From: Amyelois transitella
Taxonomy: Eukaryota; Arthropoda; Insecta; Lepidoptera; Pyralidae
Direction of reading: 5' to 3'
Assembly: GCF_032362555.1 (NCBI RefSeq)
Contig: NC_083506.1
Span: 2,217,501-2,281,500, forward strand
DNA length: 64,000 nt
Positions 20,559-32,989 of the stretch are shown here, piece after piece. Each line of letters opens with the position of its first letter. Positions within the stretch are counted from its first letter, which is position 1. Made by a program: the position numbers and the translations under genes. The notes below the pieces were generated by a model. That model ran no database searches and was not told the origin of the DNA. It was given only the letters and a program-made list of their open reading frames with translations.

Positions 20559-23500
20559 CTAGAATTCAAAATGTGTCAAATTACTTTTTTTTTTTTTATG
20601 TACATACATTCATCCATAACATGTCATCACAAAAACATGACTTTCTTTAATTACAATAATACAACATGAAGAAAGGTTACTGCAGGGAATCATTGTGATA
20701 AACATTATCATTTTGGAAGAGGATTAAAAACACTTGAGTACGACATATCAAGGCAATAAGAATTAAAGTGGCATTTGACCTAATTTTATATGATAACATT
20801 TCTTGTAGTAAGTAGGTATACTCCATATCAAGTAATTTATAATAACATAAAAAAATATTGAAGTTGAAAAAAAGATTTCTTATTAATCAGAAATCTTTTT
20901 TTCAACTTCACTTCTTCTTTATAAAAAATTATTGAAGTTGAAAAAAAGATTTCTTATAAATGAAAGGTCAAATCAAAAGTACCCTGAACCAATAAAGAGT
21001 GGTCAGACATAGTCTCAGCCAACCCCTCCCTAGAATGCGGGGATTTTGTAAAGACATTACACAAAGAGAATAAATAAATCAGTACTTAGACAATTTTAAG
21101 AACAGATATTTTATTTATATTATTAAAAGAATTGAATATTGTAACACCTCATGGTTGAAAGTAGGTATAATTTACATATTTTAAAGCTTGAGATAAAAGG
21201 ATTAGAGAGCTAACACATTTTTTGTTTTTTAGCTTTCCAAGTTTATAACCTCTATCTTGATGCTAGGGTGTATGTCATAATAGGCACACATTATGAAATG
21301 TTATGGAAATACCTTTAACTGTATCATAGCTGCTAATCCTTGTTATGCTATAAAATAAAGGACATTCCGAAAATTAGTCCTCTCTTTTCAAAAAAATTGA
21401 ATAAATTAGCAACTTTTACTTACTTATGTGATAAGTATAAACAGTCAAAAAGTCGACGATGCGTTATAGTGAATTTAATAGAAAATTTATTAATCAAACA
21501 TGCACAATAATAAATAGTAGCTACTTGCCTGATATATGAATAATATTGGGTAAAATTTAAGAAAATCACTGCAATCTGAAAAAAATACACATTGACATTG
21601 TTCGCGCAACGCAAACCAACAAACAATGACATATGACAATGACACGAACATTCAAGTGGGGATATTTCTCATAGGTACTTGTTCTTTTTTAACTCTAAGT
21701 TCCAAAGCTGTATTTGTACTTTTAATTTATTGTATTTTCATTGGGTGAAAAGGTGTATTGGCTAGGTCTGTATAGTAAAGGTGTGCTGCATGGTTTCCGG
21801 AACTTAAGAAAAGGACCATTCCCTTCTTACCATGGGTGTTGTAAATAAAAGGCAACAATTGATAAGGCATACGTTCATCTAGTCTAAAGCAGCATGCATG
21901 CAGCTTTGACCATGATCCAATTTGGATAAAGCCTGACTAAATAATAGGTTCCCTTACCCAATTCAGGATCATCATTGTCAAATGACGCATCCCGAACTCT
22001 TCTCCAGTGGCGTAAGGATGACACCGGATGAAAAAGATAATTAGCTAGGACCCTGTAACTGATATAGTAATTGTTAAAAACAATTTTTTGATTACTTATC
22101 TTAATTATATTTGAATTAATAGCTTCTAAAATTTTTAAAAAGTATATTGGGAACTATACTGTCTTTTGCTTGGGGTTATGCTCCCTTATGCATTTCTACA
22201 TGATTTCCTTTGATACACCTGATTTTGTCTGTCTTATTTCTGTTCATTCCTTACATACAAATATCCAAATAAAACCAAAATTCGAACATGTTAACTCTTT
22301 TCATATTTGTATGAAAGTATCTTATAGGGTTAATTTTAAAAGAAATATACCTACTAACCTCAATAAACATACATTTGAGAAATTATTAAAAGGGTGACAA
22401 AGTTTTATATCAAAGATAGACAACTTTGTTTTTTTTTTGTCTTAAAACTGAAGATGCTCTAGACCGGAAAAGTCAGAAAGCGTACATGCGTGAGTGAAAG
22501 AGAGGACAATTTTGCTTTTTAATACTTATCTCAATCCTATCTCATTAATACTTGCCTATGATAAATGATAAATGCGAAAGTTTGTAAGGATCAGGATGGG
22601 TGTGTGTGTTTGTCACTTTTTCCCGTAAAAACTTGTACCTACTGAATAGTTTTTTATGAATATTAACATAACCTTAAAAATATACCTTTGAATTTGATTA
22701 ATATGTATAATAAATTAAATCATCGCTACATAGTATAAAGCAAAGTCGCTTCCCGCTTACCGCGTCTGTATGCTAAGTAAGTATATCTTTAAAACTACAC
22801 AACGGATTTTGATGCGTTTTTTTAAATAGATAAAGTGATTCAGGAGGAAGGTTTATATGTATAATAACATGCCTAATATATTAGAGAACCACTGATGGTT
22901 GGCTGAACTCTACGAGATAGATCAAAATAACGTAGTAAATATTGTATAATATATCTTAAAAAGGTCTACAAAAAAGTCCGCGATGGTGTATTTATCTTAG
23001 GGATAACCCACAATAATCAATTTCTATCCTTTACTTTTTACGAGAAATAAGAAATAATATTGCCATTTCCAGTATGTCATTTAAATGAATATTTTTGAAG
23101 ATATGGCAGATTTAAAAACTAAAGACATCCCGGTTGCGGCATCACCGGCCAGTCGGCGTCGCGGCGCGTGGGTGGCCAGGGGGCGGAGCGTTCTTATTAT
23201 TCTGTGTTAATTGTAAGAGTAAAATAAATTAGTTAAAATGTAAATAATAAATGCTATTAACGAGTATAAGTACAAAGACATTCTGTAAAATATTTTGGTA
23301 TCAGCTTTGCACCCGTGCGATGCGAAGCCGGGGCGAAGAAAGAAGTCTCTGGCAAGTTCTAGTATTATTATATTTTTTTTATTACACTTATCACTATAAT
23401 TAGAACACCTAAGTTAGCAAGTTGATAAACGTAATGATTATATCCTTTTTAGTTAGTAGGTAAACCATAAAAAAATATTATTATGATAAAATGCAAGTTT

Positions 23501-23967
23501 AATATCAGAAAATATCCATATTTTAATCGATGGGACAAATTAAACAATGAAATGATTAACTTAATAATGAGTATGAATTAACTTAATAATAAATATTAAT
23601 TAACTTAAGTATAAATAAAATGCACAAGCCATGATAATAACAAAGAAGTTTATAAGACAAACTTGTAGCTGCAGGTTTAGAAACTTACTTAAATTATTTT
23701 TATCTTATTTACTTTTAATTTATCATCTACAAAGGTAAGTAGGTATACAAATTTGTTATGCTTTAGAAGTACAAACTAGTGTACGTATTTGATTATATTG
23801 TTTAACTATATATTTTATTACATAAATGCAAAAAAGTTTATAATGTTTTATGATTGTTTCTCCTTATAACTTTCTTAGGTAATAAGATAGAAAACCTTCT
23901 CAGCTAAACAAGATTGACTTATATTTGGTACCGGTGATACATTTTAAATTGACACAAATTTATACAG
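20559..23967. other. Upstream of eIF2B delta; AT-rich intergenic with old repeats
   Basis: It should include the unplaced first exon and promoter of the eIF2B delta gene, probably before about 21.7 kb. It contains a perfect hairpin at 20860-20909, a weak family A relic near 21780-21860, a degenerate repeat at about 22555-22990 with the common lepidopteran block GCGAAAGTTTGTAAGGAT, and a short GC-rich patch near 23140-23200. The open frames are short and unconvincing. The GALK2 3' UTR lies at the right end. Confidence 0.5.
20860..20909. repeat. Perfect 21 bp hairpin plus a third direct copy
   Basis: The arm GAAGTTGAAAAAAAGATTTC plus T (20860-20880) is perfectly complementary to 20889-20909 across an 8-base loop. 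A direct copy of the left arm recurs at about 20935-20955. Confidence 0.7.
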
Positions 23968-25476
23968 TTATACTTCTTCTTCGTTGTTAGTACAATTGCT
24001 ATCAGTTAAAATTCTTGCACCAAAGTTTGGTGTTGTAGCAAACACGTATTTTTTGGCTTTGGTTTTATCGATATTACAAAAGTTAACATAAAAATGTTCA
24101 ATTAAATAGTCGATGTATTTCTGCGTTTCATTTTTTGGACATAGTGCGACGATGCAGCCGCCCCAACCTGCGCCTGTTAGGCGAGAATGGATATTCATTT
24201 GTTTTGATAAGTCAACAAGCCGGTCCAGGTTACTATGAGAGCATTCGTACAACTTTCTCAAACTTTCGTGACTATCGGACATTAGTTGACCCAGAATATT
24301 TATAGTTTCTTTAGTATCATCGTAATTTTTTTGGCAGCTGCCGTTGAACCCGTTCGTATGACCATTTCCGTTCATGGTTCCCGATTTACATATGTTACGA
24401 AAATCCTCGACTCGTTTTGCCTCTTCGTACACGTGCAAAGCTCTTTGTCTTAACTTGAATTCTGTGAGATGTTTCGTATTCGGGGTCAAGTATGAACTTT
24501 CCATTTCTGGTTCAGTGACATTTAAAATACTGCAGACTTCTTCTTTGGTGTACAGATCTTTAGGCAAATATTTGTAAACGAGAGAAACCATTTCATCAAA
24601 AGAATTGCCAAGAATATTTTGTACTTCACTTAAAGTGATTATTTTCTTATCTTGTGAAACACTTTCAAGAACACTTATAATCTTAGCAGCGAGTCTACAT
24701 TCTATTACCCGTCGATTGAAATCGTTTGTCGCGGCTTTGTTTAGTTCTGCAAGACTGTGAGCGACGACAAAGCTTGCATCTTCTGGCAGAGATACGGGAG
24801 AAGCACTTAATGGATTAAATGTTATGTATTGAGCGCTGTACTTCTCTGCGAGGAATGCTATGGCTTGATCCATACCTCCTCCTTGAGTGCCGATATATCG
24901 CTCACAATTAGCACACAGTGAAGCAATCTCAGTCTTGGTAAGAGTTGCATTTTGTGCATATAAAAAAGATAAGCATGCAGCGCTCACTAAAGCTGATGAA
25001 CTGGAGAGCCCTGAAGCCGGTGGAATATTACCTTCCACTAACATTTGTAGTCCATTCAATTCCAAAATGTTATTACTAGAAACTTTTAAATATTCCAAGG
25101 CACCTTTGATTCCACAAATCACATAATTATACCAAAACGGCTTTCCAGTTGCATCTGGTTCAAGTTCTATCTCGTTAATTTTATACATTTCTATATTTAC
25201 TTCATCGTATTTACTATCAACATTCCGTATATTAATTTCCGCTGCATCTGTTATTCCGGTTGCTATTATGATGTCCTGCTCCAACGCCATGGGCAGCACT
25301 GGGTAACCGCAGTAATCGATGTGTTCCCCAATAATATTGACGCGGCCCGGTACTCGCACGTAAAAAGATGGATTTCGTTGAAACTGTTCCCCAAAAACTG
25401 CAGATAATCTTTGAATACGTTCATCATTGGGAATTCTCACAATTGGTACTATGTCCACTTTGAATTTGCAACTCAT
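23968..25476 (-). CDS. GALK2: N-acetylgalactosamine kinase (GHMP kinase family)
   Basis: This 502-residue, single-exon gene encodes a cytosolic sugar kinase that phosphorylates the anomeric position of GalNAc (and galactose weakly) using ATP. The galactokinase signature GRVNIIGEHIDYCG is at residues 44-57. The phosphate-binding GHMP loop GNIPPASGLSSSSALVSAA is at about 149-167. GGGMDQ with the presumed catalytic aspartate is near residue 203, and the C-terminal motif LTGAGWGG is at 433-440. The wording IIGEHIDYCGY and the overall match fit GALK2 better than GALK1. A low-complexity insert around NGNGHTNGFNGS has no counterpart in the human protein as I remember it. The start at 25476 (MSCKF) is the first in-frame ATG. 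Lack of introns contrasts with the vertebrate gene and with most neighbours. Confidence 0.93.
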   Translation of the reverse strand: MSCKFKVDIVPIVRIPNDERIQRLSAVFGEQFQRNPSFYVRVPGRVNIIGEHIDYCGYPVLPMALEQDIIIATGITDAAEINIRNVDSKYDEVNIEMYKINEIELEPDATGKPFWYNYVICGIKGALEYLKVSSNNILELNGLQMLVEGNIPPASGLSSSSALVSAACLSFLYAQNATLTKTEIASLCANCERYIGTQGGGMDQAIAFLAEKYSAQYITFNPLSASPVSLPEDASFVVAHSLAELNKAATNDFNRRVIECRLAAKIISVLESVSQDKKIITLSEVQNILGNSFDEMVSLVYKYLPKDLYTKEEVCSILNVTEPEMESSYLTPNTKHLTEFKLRQRALHVYEEAKRVEDFRNICKSGTMNGNGHTNGFNGSCQKNYDDTKETINILGQLMSDSHESLRKLYECSHSNLDRLVDLSKQMNIHSRLTGAGWGGCIVALCPKNETQKYIDYLIEHFYVNFCNIDKTKAKKYVFATTPNFGARILTDSNCTNNEEEV

Positions 25477-27991
25477 TTTTGAGGAAAACGATGTAAAAAT
25501 ATGAATGTAAACAAACAACTACGCGGCACAGTGGTAGACAAACGACTGAAAATAAAACTGTTCTTATCAAGCCGTACACTCAACAAGCGACACCAATACA
25601 CAGCTTACTGGCAGTCTGTGTTCACAATGCACTGTTTACAATTTTTTACACTTCAGTAGTATTTTAAGTCCACAATAGGAATTTCTAACAATGCCAATTC
25701 CTTGTAGGTATAAATGGTATGACGTCCGTTTGATACGTGAAATCCCTGATGAGTACGCGTAGCCCGATTTTTGATAATAATGATTAACAACTTTCACTGT
25801 TGTAAATTAAAACTTTGTATCTCTACCTAACCTAAAATTTAAAGGAGAAATATGTTCTTGGGAACTGACCGCTGAGAGAGATGACTGCATTTCTTGTCTC
25901 ACACATACGAGATGAATAAACTAATCAATTAGTCATACATAACTGGTACCGACCGACCGCTGGTTCTTATTTATCGGCTTTAGAATATGTAATGTTTTTA
26001 TATTGTAGTTACATACTTACACTTTTGAAATGTGTATTATAAGTACTTAAGACTTACACATTTAATAAGTATTGATAAGATACAGGTGTACGTACTATAT
26101 CTCGTTGAATTACGACATTAATATTATAACAATTATTATCTTTATACTAGGTAGTGGATTTTATCTTTGATTTTTGAGTCAAGTCAAATACTCATTAGGC
26201 TGAGCCTCTTTTGCTAAGACACAATTTCCACAGCTGTTATACTTAATGTAGTATAATAAAATAAATTTTGAAAAAGACATCCTGTCCATTTGTATATATA
26301 TACCTATATATTCTGTGAAAATATGCATGCATATAATCACGTCTATATCCCCTGCGGGGTAGACAGGGCCAACAGTTTTGTAAAAATATTGTTTTACTAA
26401 TAGTTATTTTGTTAAAATAATTGGCTACGTTTATTTTTAACTGGACCAGAGAATTACTGAAGAAAAACGTGTCGTCAGACAGTTGGTTTTTATAAAAAGA
26501 AGTGTAAAAACAATCTTCTTTCCTGTGTCCCGAAAATTTAAAAAAATATTGTTAGCCTTTTCCGTACGAAGTTCGCAGGTTCGTCTTCTTCACTTCTCAC
26601 TTCACGTCGAGTGAGACAAAAATTATGATCGAAAATCTCGTACCTGAATTAAAAATCCCGCTTATCTAAAGAAATAATTAATATATTAATCTGAACTATG
26701 TATCTATTCTCTCGACAACATTCTATTCTAAGTTTGAATAATTGTGAAGTTGACGTTGTTGAAGAAAATGCTGCAGTGCAGTTTGTTATCGCTTCTTCTG
26801 CACTGACGCCTTGGAAGCGGCAGTAAACTTAGTTTTAAGTCATTTATTTGACGTCAACCAATGTTGTGAAACCAAACGTTTTGACAATTATTAAGCGATA
26901 TGAAAAATTTTGAACTTGAATTTTGAAAATTAAATGTTAAATTTCACTCCATTTATCAATTTACCATTATTTTTATTAAATTTTACATTACGTATAGGTA
27001 ACATCACTATTATTTAGCTATGTACTTATATCTACCAAAGTTACCTGAGATAGCCCAGCCCCCGAGGTACCACAAAAAACAGATAAAATATATGTGTCAA
27101 TTCTATGTCTCAATGACACAATCGAAATACATTATCTACATACATACAAAAATTAATAGTCGTTTTTTGGTGGATAATATATATGTAATATCAAAGATGA
27201 TAAGCATTGTATTGTTGGCTCTGTCAACACTGTAAGGGATAAAGACGTTAAGTAAACGTCTCATCGTTACGTTTCACGGCTAAACAGCTGGACCGATTTT
27301 GATGAAATATTGTTAGGATAATGGAGAGCCCAAAGAAAATAAGAAAGCAATTTTTCTGAATCACTGGAACGATGCCCCGAGAAAAAGGTACCTAAAGATT
27401 TGAATAAAATAAAACAAGATTTTTAACATTTTAATTTAATTACATTAATTTCACCAGTGCCGGCTCATGGCAAATTTTAGTAAAGAGCGAGATCAAAATT
27501 TTATCACGTCGTCCCCGTTATAACTTGCTATATTCTTTAAAAATACAATGGAGTAAGTATGCAAACATGGAACTGAGATCAGAGATCTATTAACTTCAGA
27601 CTATTCATCGGTCGCTCCTAACCAAAATATCCAAATTTTATTATATCATTCACATTCACCATAACCTCGGCTCTAGATAATAAATACAATTTAAAAAGAA
27701 TAAATAAAAATCTCTTTGTTCAGTTCCACGATTCAACCATTTATTACAATTGAACAATTATTCTTCACTGATGCACCATAAATAACTTGAATACAGTAGC
27801 GACCGTTATTTTCCACTACTCTTGACCATCTCGTCCCGAACCTCTCCGAAATTCTCAACTGATTACCATCACGCTTCTTTATAATGCAATTGACCACGCT
27901 TCAGTTGAGCAGAAAAGGAAGTATCTAGTCAGTTGGCAAGTGACAACAACCAGGAGGTAGCTAGCCCCCCATAAAAAGTAGCAAAAACACT
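25477..27991. other. Intergenic region between GALK2 and the zinc-finger genes
   Basis: The GALK2 promoter and 5' UTR lie at the left end. The rest holds a family A 3' fragment (26325-26372), a family D copy (26735-26935), AT-rich sequence and, at the right end, the 3' UTR of the first zinc-finger gene. No further gene is supported. Confidence 0.5.
26735..26935 (+). repeat. Family D repeat, copy 3
   Basis: It is the best-preserved copy, with GAAAATGCTGCAGTGCAGTT, CTGACGCCTTGGAAGCGGCA and TTATTTGACGTCAACCAATG. It aligns over its whole length with the reverse complement of 14236-14392. Confidence 0.65.
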
Positions 27992-30900
27992 TCACGCTTC
28001 TTCCCAATTCTCATACGAAACTGTTACAGGCATAATCGTTCGAACTTGAACTTGCTGTTTCACTGTCTCCTCCATTTTACAGTGGCCTTTCATGTGCCTG
28101 TTAAGTGTACTTTTCTGAATAAAGGCCTGGTCACACAGCGTACATTTGTGTGGTTTTTCGCCAGTGTGCGTCATGCGATGGTTCCGCCTGTCTTTTGGCG
28201 CCATAAACTTTTTCGGGCACATGTCGCAGGCGTATGGGCGTTCACCTGTAAAAAAAAAATCATAGACACACATGTTTATCTTTATCCCTTTAAAATCAGA
28301 GACAATAGTCTCGAAAACGCTCGAAATCTAAATTCAAGTGGAGTGTTCAAATATGGAATTCAGATACAAATAGTGACATGGTGTAAGCCCACGGCCTAAA
28401 TGAATTCTCCATAATATTAGCCACATAATATATCGTTTTGTAATCATATTATAAAGTTTTTAAGCGCAGCGTAGAAAAAAATTACAGTAAAGTTCGACGT
28501 CCTCATTAAGGTTGAGTACTGGATGTAAACTGTTTCCAACTGATTAAAAAGTGTCTGTCGTCAGTCTTTTCAAGACTGTTGGCTGTGTCTACCCCGCAAG
28601 GGATAAAGACGTGATTATATGTAAGTATGTATGCAGAATAGATATAAAAGCAGATCAGTTCATACCTGTGTGTGCCCTCATGTGTACTCGTTGGAAACTC
28701 TTACTCTTGAACGTTTTGCCGCAGACTTCGCACGAGTAAGGCTTCTCTGCAGAATGTGATGCCATGTGTCTGTACATGTCGCCCTGTAATTAAAATGATT
28801 TGGTATTAATTGAGATGCGTCTTCAGGTTGCACGCTTGTGAGAAACTTTTGCCTCACCTCGAGCAAGTCATTTTTAGAGGTTAAGTTGTCCAAAGTGTGC
28901 GAATCCAGTATTGAAGTAGGGCCTTGATAAAGAATTGCATATCGCATATAATGCAGGCAACACAACTAAATAAAGTTTTATTTTTGTGGGTTTTCTGACG
29001 TCATTTGAAATAGTTAACAAACATACCGAACACCTCTCAGTCGCCCAGGTATTGTGTTTCAAACCAGTACTCACCTTTATAAAGAATTTCATATCGCATA
29101 TAATGCACGCGATGTTCTTGATTCCCGTGTGCCGAATGAGATGCGTTTTCAGGTTGCCAGCTTGTGAGAACCTCTTTCCGCACTTCGGGCATTCGTAGTT
29201 TTTACTGTTGGTATGCGTCGTTAGATGTGTCTGGAAACAAAATTATTTTTTTAAACAAATATATTTAATTGACAAGTTATTAAATTTTTGTAGTTCGATC
29301 GACTTTCGTTTTCGATTCTCTAGCTTGCTTTTGCAATTTATAATCTTTGCTGCTATTAGCTGATGGCGTAGCGTAATTTTCTGTGATTGGCTGATGGCGT
29401 GTGACGTAGAGAAGTCGCCATAAGTTTAAGAGTCGGACGCTTGAGTCATAAGACTAGCCTATCTGAGCATTTAGTTAAAGGAATTAAAACGACTGATGAC
29501 TCAGGGTGACTTTTATAAGGCGGATGTAAGGCACACAAAAAAACAATGTAGTTTATTTACCTTCAAATTATGCGGCTGAACAAACTTGGCGTCGCACAAA
29601 TGGCACGCATAGTTCTTAATGCCCGCGTGAATCAGCTCGTGGTTCTTCAGCACGTTGAGATAAGCGAAGTTCTTGCCGCACGTGAGACATTGGTACTTGC
29701 GGTCCGCACTGTGTGACCGCATGTGGCTGGTAAGGTGACGGAACGTGGGAAATGGCTTATTGCAATGCTCGCATTTGATATCCGGCTGTGAGATAAGTTT
29801 AATATTTTAAGAAATTGACTACATAGATCAATGTAATCTAGAGATTACATCTTTCCGCTTACTGTAATACATGCTTCATCCACATTACATGAGTAGATCA
29901 TGAAGTGAAAGTAGTATCCGCAGGGATTAATGTGGCAAGTAGAAAGTTGTACTTGCCTATCCCTTTAGGTATTTTTTTATTTAATTAGTGTGTCGCAACA
30001 AAAAAGTTGATGAAAAGTTAATAACTCAAATCAAACCACTGGTACCTACACCACCATACATATAGTGATAGTGATAGTGCAACTGAGTTGATAATATTTA
30101 CATTGATTTAAAGAGTGTTTCACTTTTTTATTTTAAGTTGTAATTATTGTAACCCAGAAGTAGATAGTGCGAGACAGAGAGAGATAGATAAACAAAAGAC
30201 GGAAGCTTTGTAATAGAGAATAGATGCTGATACTAAAAATAATTACCTGTTTTCCGAAATGGCTTCTCATATGAGCTTCGAAATTTTCATATCTGTGAAA
30301 TTTCTTCTCACATTTTGGACATTTCATTCTTGTTTTCTTTGCCGACAATTGCCTGGTTTCATTTTTTCTGTACCGACGTTTTCTGAGGAACAAAGAAAAT
30401 TATACCTAACTAGTTTTTTATTTATTGGAGGACTGTTATGTTGCAAAGAACTTAACTCTTTGCAAGGTGACTAACTTTGAATTTCCCTTCAACCTAATAT
30501 GAATATGCTAGAAAAAAAATCTTTAAGAGTATTTTGGAGAATTAAATACAAGGATAAACTACCATTTAACTATTTAAAGAAAGAAATGTACGACAGTATA
30601 TTAGATAGTAGAATAACACAGAGAAACCTTACATACATAGCACATCTTTGTTCCATTATACAGACCATTGTTAGGCCATACTTAGCTGGATATAGAATCC
30701 TGATAAGAAACATTAAGTAGCAAGACATTCAACAAAGTGAAACATCTAATGAACAATTTACCTAGTTAGCTAATCGCCCATGTTGCTAAACTTCTAGCTA
30801 TCAAGAGGTCTATATTGCTACATGGGTAGGTTATGGGTAGCTAGCTAGTCAGATTGCTCATTAAACCTATCGCTTTGTTTGATATTCTGCTACAAAGATT

Positions 30901-32027
30901 TTCTGATCGGGAGCATTCAGTGGTAGTTGCATCTAAAAACAAAACTAAAGGTGACTCACTTTATTTTCTCTTTGCCCTCCTCTTGTTCTATATTCTTATT
31001 CACAGAAGGCTCACCATCCATGGGCACAATATCAACAAATTCTGCCAAATTATTTTCTATTGTGTCTGTATCTGTATTCTCCATCTTTACCTGCTAAAAA
31101 GAAATTAACAATTAAAGAGTTAAAAATCTTTTCTCACAAATTTTCACATTTATAATATTGATAGGAGTTAGATCAACTTTGCATTGTTATCAAAGTTACA
31201 TTCTACTAGACATTTCAGTTATATTAAACCGAGAAAGATCTTAAACTCTAACTGGCAAGATTAACATGCAAAGTGGGTTAAAAAATTCTTTAAATTTTGT
31301 GATACTTACAAGTTGCAAAGACTGCTTTAGAAGTTGGTTGTATTTGATGACCTGTTGCTTGAAATCATAAAACTTATTGAGCATATTAAGACATGCCTGA
31401 CAAACTTTATTTGGTAACGAATCTCCCACAGTAATCTGAAATTGATACAATAATGACTCATTTGTTTATGTACAATTGAATCCATTGATTATTATGCTAA
31501 TTACACTTGACAGTAACTGAAGTACAAGAACACTATTTAGTTCAAATTATATCTCTCCCTATAGACCCGTAAGAGGAGAGATAAATATTGTTAAGGTGGA
31601 TAAGTATCTCTTACTCAACTTAACAACTTGTGCATCAAAAGTCAACTTTGGAAAATCTTTTCATAGCATGAAGTGCACATACACTTGCACTTGATTTTCG
31701 ATATAATACACTGAAGAGCGACAGCTAACAAGCTAAGCTACTGCAACTGAATAGATTTATTGAGTGTGATGTTGATAATGTCACAAGTGACGGGACGAAA
31801 TAACAGAACCTTAACATACTGTGCTGATCTCCCGCAAAAAGAAGAAGCCAAAAAAATCAAATACAAGCATTTTAAATGTAAAAATTCATAGTAAGCCTAC
31901 TGCCTACCTTGACAGAAGTACAATATTCGAACGTTTCAGGGCTACACACTGTGAATAAATCAGACATTGGACCTGTATCTAACAAACAGGCTCGACATAT
32001 TTTATTGAAATCCAAATTATTTGCCAT
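27992..32027 (-). CDS. ZAD/C2H2 zinc-finger transcription factor 1
   Basis: This is a probable nuclear DNA-binding protein of the insect ZAD-ZNF family, 421 residues. Eight exons were placed: 31908-32027, 31310-31435, 30960-31090, 30247-30382, 29561-29785, 29075-29230, 28666-28783 and 27992-28245. All phases are compatible. The first two exons form the ZAD dimerisation domain, whose four zinc-binding cysteines are CRAC near residue 11 and CQAC near residue 52. An acidic linker follows (EFVDIVPMDGEPSVNKN), then a basic segment and nine C2H2 fingers. The first is MKCPKCEKKFHRYENFEAHM and the last HKCTLCDQAFIQKSTLNRHM; TGE(R/K)P linkers join the last three. Several fingers are split by introns. 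The start ATG at 32027 opens MANNLDFNKICRAC, typical of a ZAD N-terminus. The intron between the exons 29075-29230 and 28666-28783 contains a decayed copy of the former. Target genes cannot be inferred. Confidence 0.9.
28557..28632 (+). repeat. Family A 3' fragment
   Basis: It contains TTTTCAAGACTGTTGGCTGT and CTACCCCGCAAGGGATAAAG in an intron of zinc-finger gene 1. Confidence 0.65.
28800..28965 (-). pseudogene. Decayed zinc-finger exon copies inside an intron
   Basis: On the minus strand, 28805-28905 resembles the whole start of exon 29075-29230. It reads GKSFSQACNLKTHLN and then a stop, where the exon has GKRFSQAGNLKTHLIRH. Just upstream in transcript sense, 28921-28965 reads VACIICDMQFFIK, matching the exon's end IACIICDMKFFIK. 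The order end-then-start implies remnants of at least two tandem copies. The frames are broken and no donor follows. Confidence 0.7.
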
Positions 32028-32989
32028 TTTTTAACAGAAATTCTTAATTATTCAACAAAAACGCCACATCAAAACAAAACATTCATATTTAACAAAATAT
32101 TTAACCACTAGTGTTGCCCAGTTGCGTACCGATTAATTTGGCAGATAACCAAATATCGATTGATTTGAGATGCAAAAATCATCAATTATTTTTATTGCTT
32201 CATCAATATGTTTAATTTTGCGATTTGTATAAAATTAATCTAGTTTATATGATCAATAAAGTATCAAACAAATAACGCTAGTTTTTGATATGAAGAAATG
32301 AATTATTTAATGATCCATATTGCACTGCTGCATCTTGGGAGATATTTGGCTCCAAAGTTAAATACAGCTGCGAAAAGAGTTACTGCGGGTGCAACAAGCA
32401 AAAACGAGAGAAAAATCACCGAGATATACTAATAAAACATAATAAGTCTAGCAACTCATAACACAACAAAACCGCGGCTATTTTAAAATCGTTTATCAAT
32501 GAATAATAATAAAAGTTGTGTACCAAAAAATCGTGTTATCACTGAATTTTAATATTGTCACCCTTTCTTGTGATATGACTCATTAGCCAGATTCTATCGA
32601 ATTAATATTTTGAAATGTTTTATCGAATTAATATTTTAGTGTTAAAAACTAAACGATTTTTCATTTCAGACAACTGAATCAAAAACTTAAATTCTTATTA
32701 GTAAAAGAAACACAATGATAATACATATCGATAGAAGATCTATTAACGTTTCTACAACACTACTACGTCGTCATAATTGTCATTGTCAAAATATTTTTTT
32801 AATTTCAGGCAAAGTTACTAAATGTTCTTGAGCTTTATAAGTAACAACAATCTTGCGTTTTCGGTACAATTATCGTCCTTTATTGCCTTCTATGATATTG
32901 TTCTATTTCACTATTCCGAAAAATAAAACTAAGTACTTTTAATATCAAATATTTTATTAGTCTTAGTATGTCTAATCCATAAAACAACA

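Noticed and set aside
22170-22397. A 75-residue plus-strand frame upstream of GALK2
   Set aside because: AT-rich, no domain, no start context, and flanked by decayed repeats.
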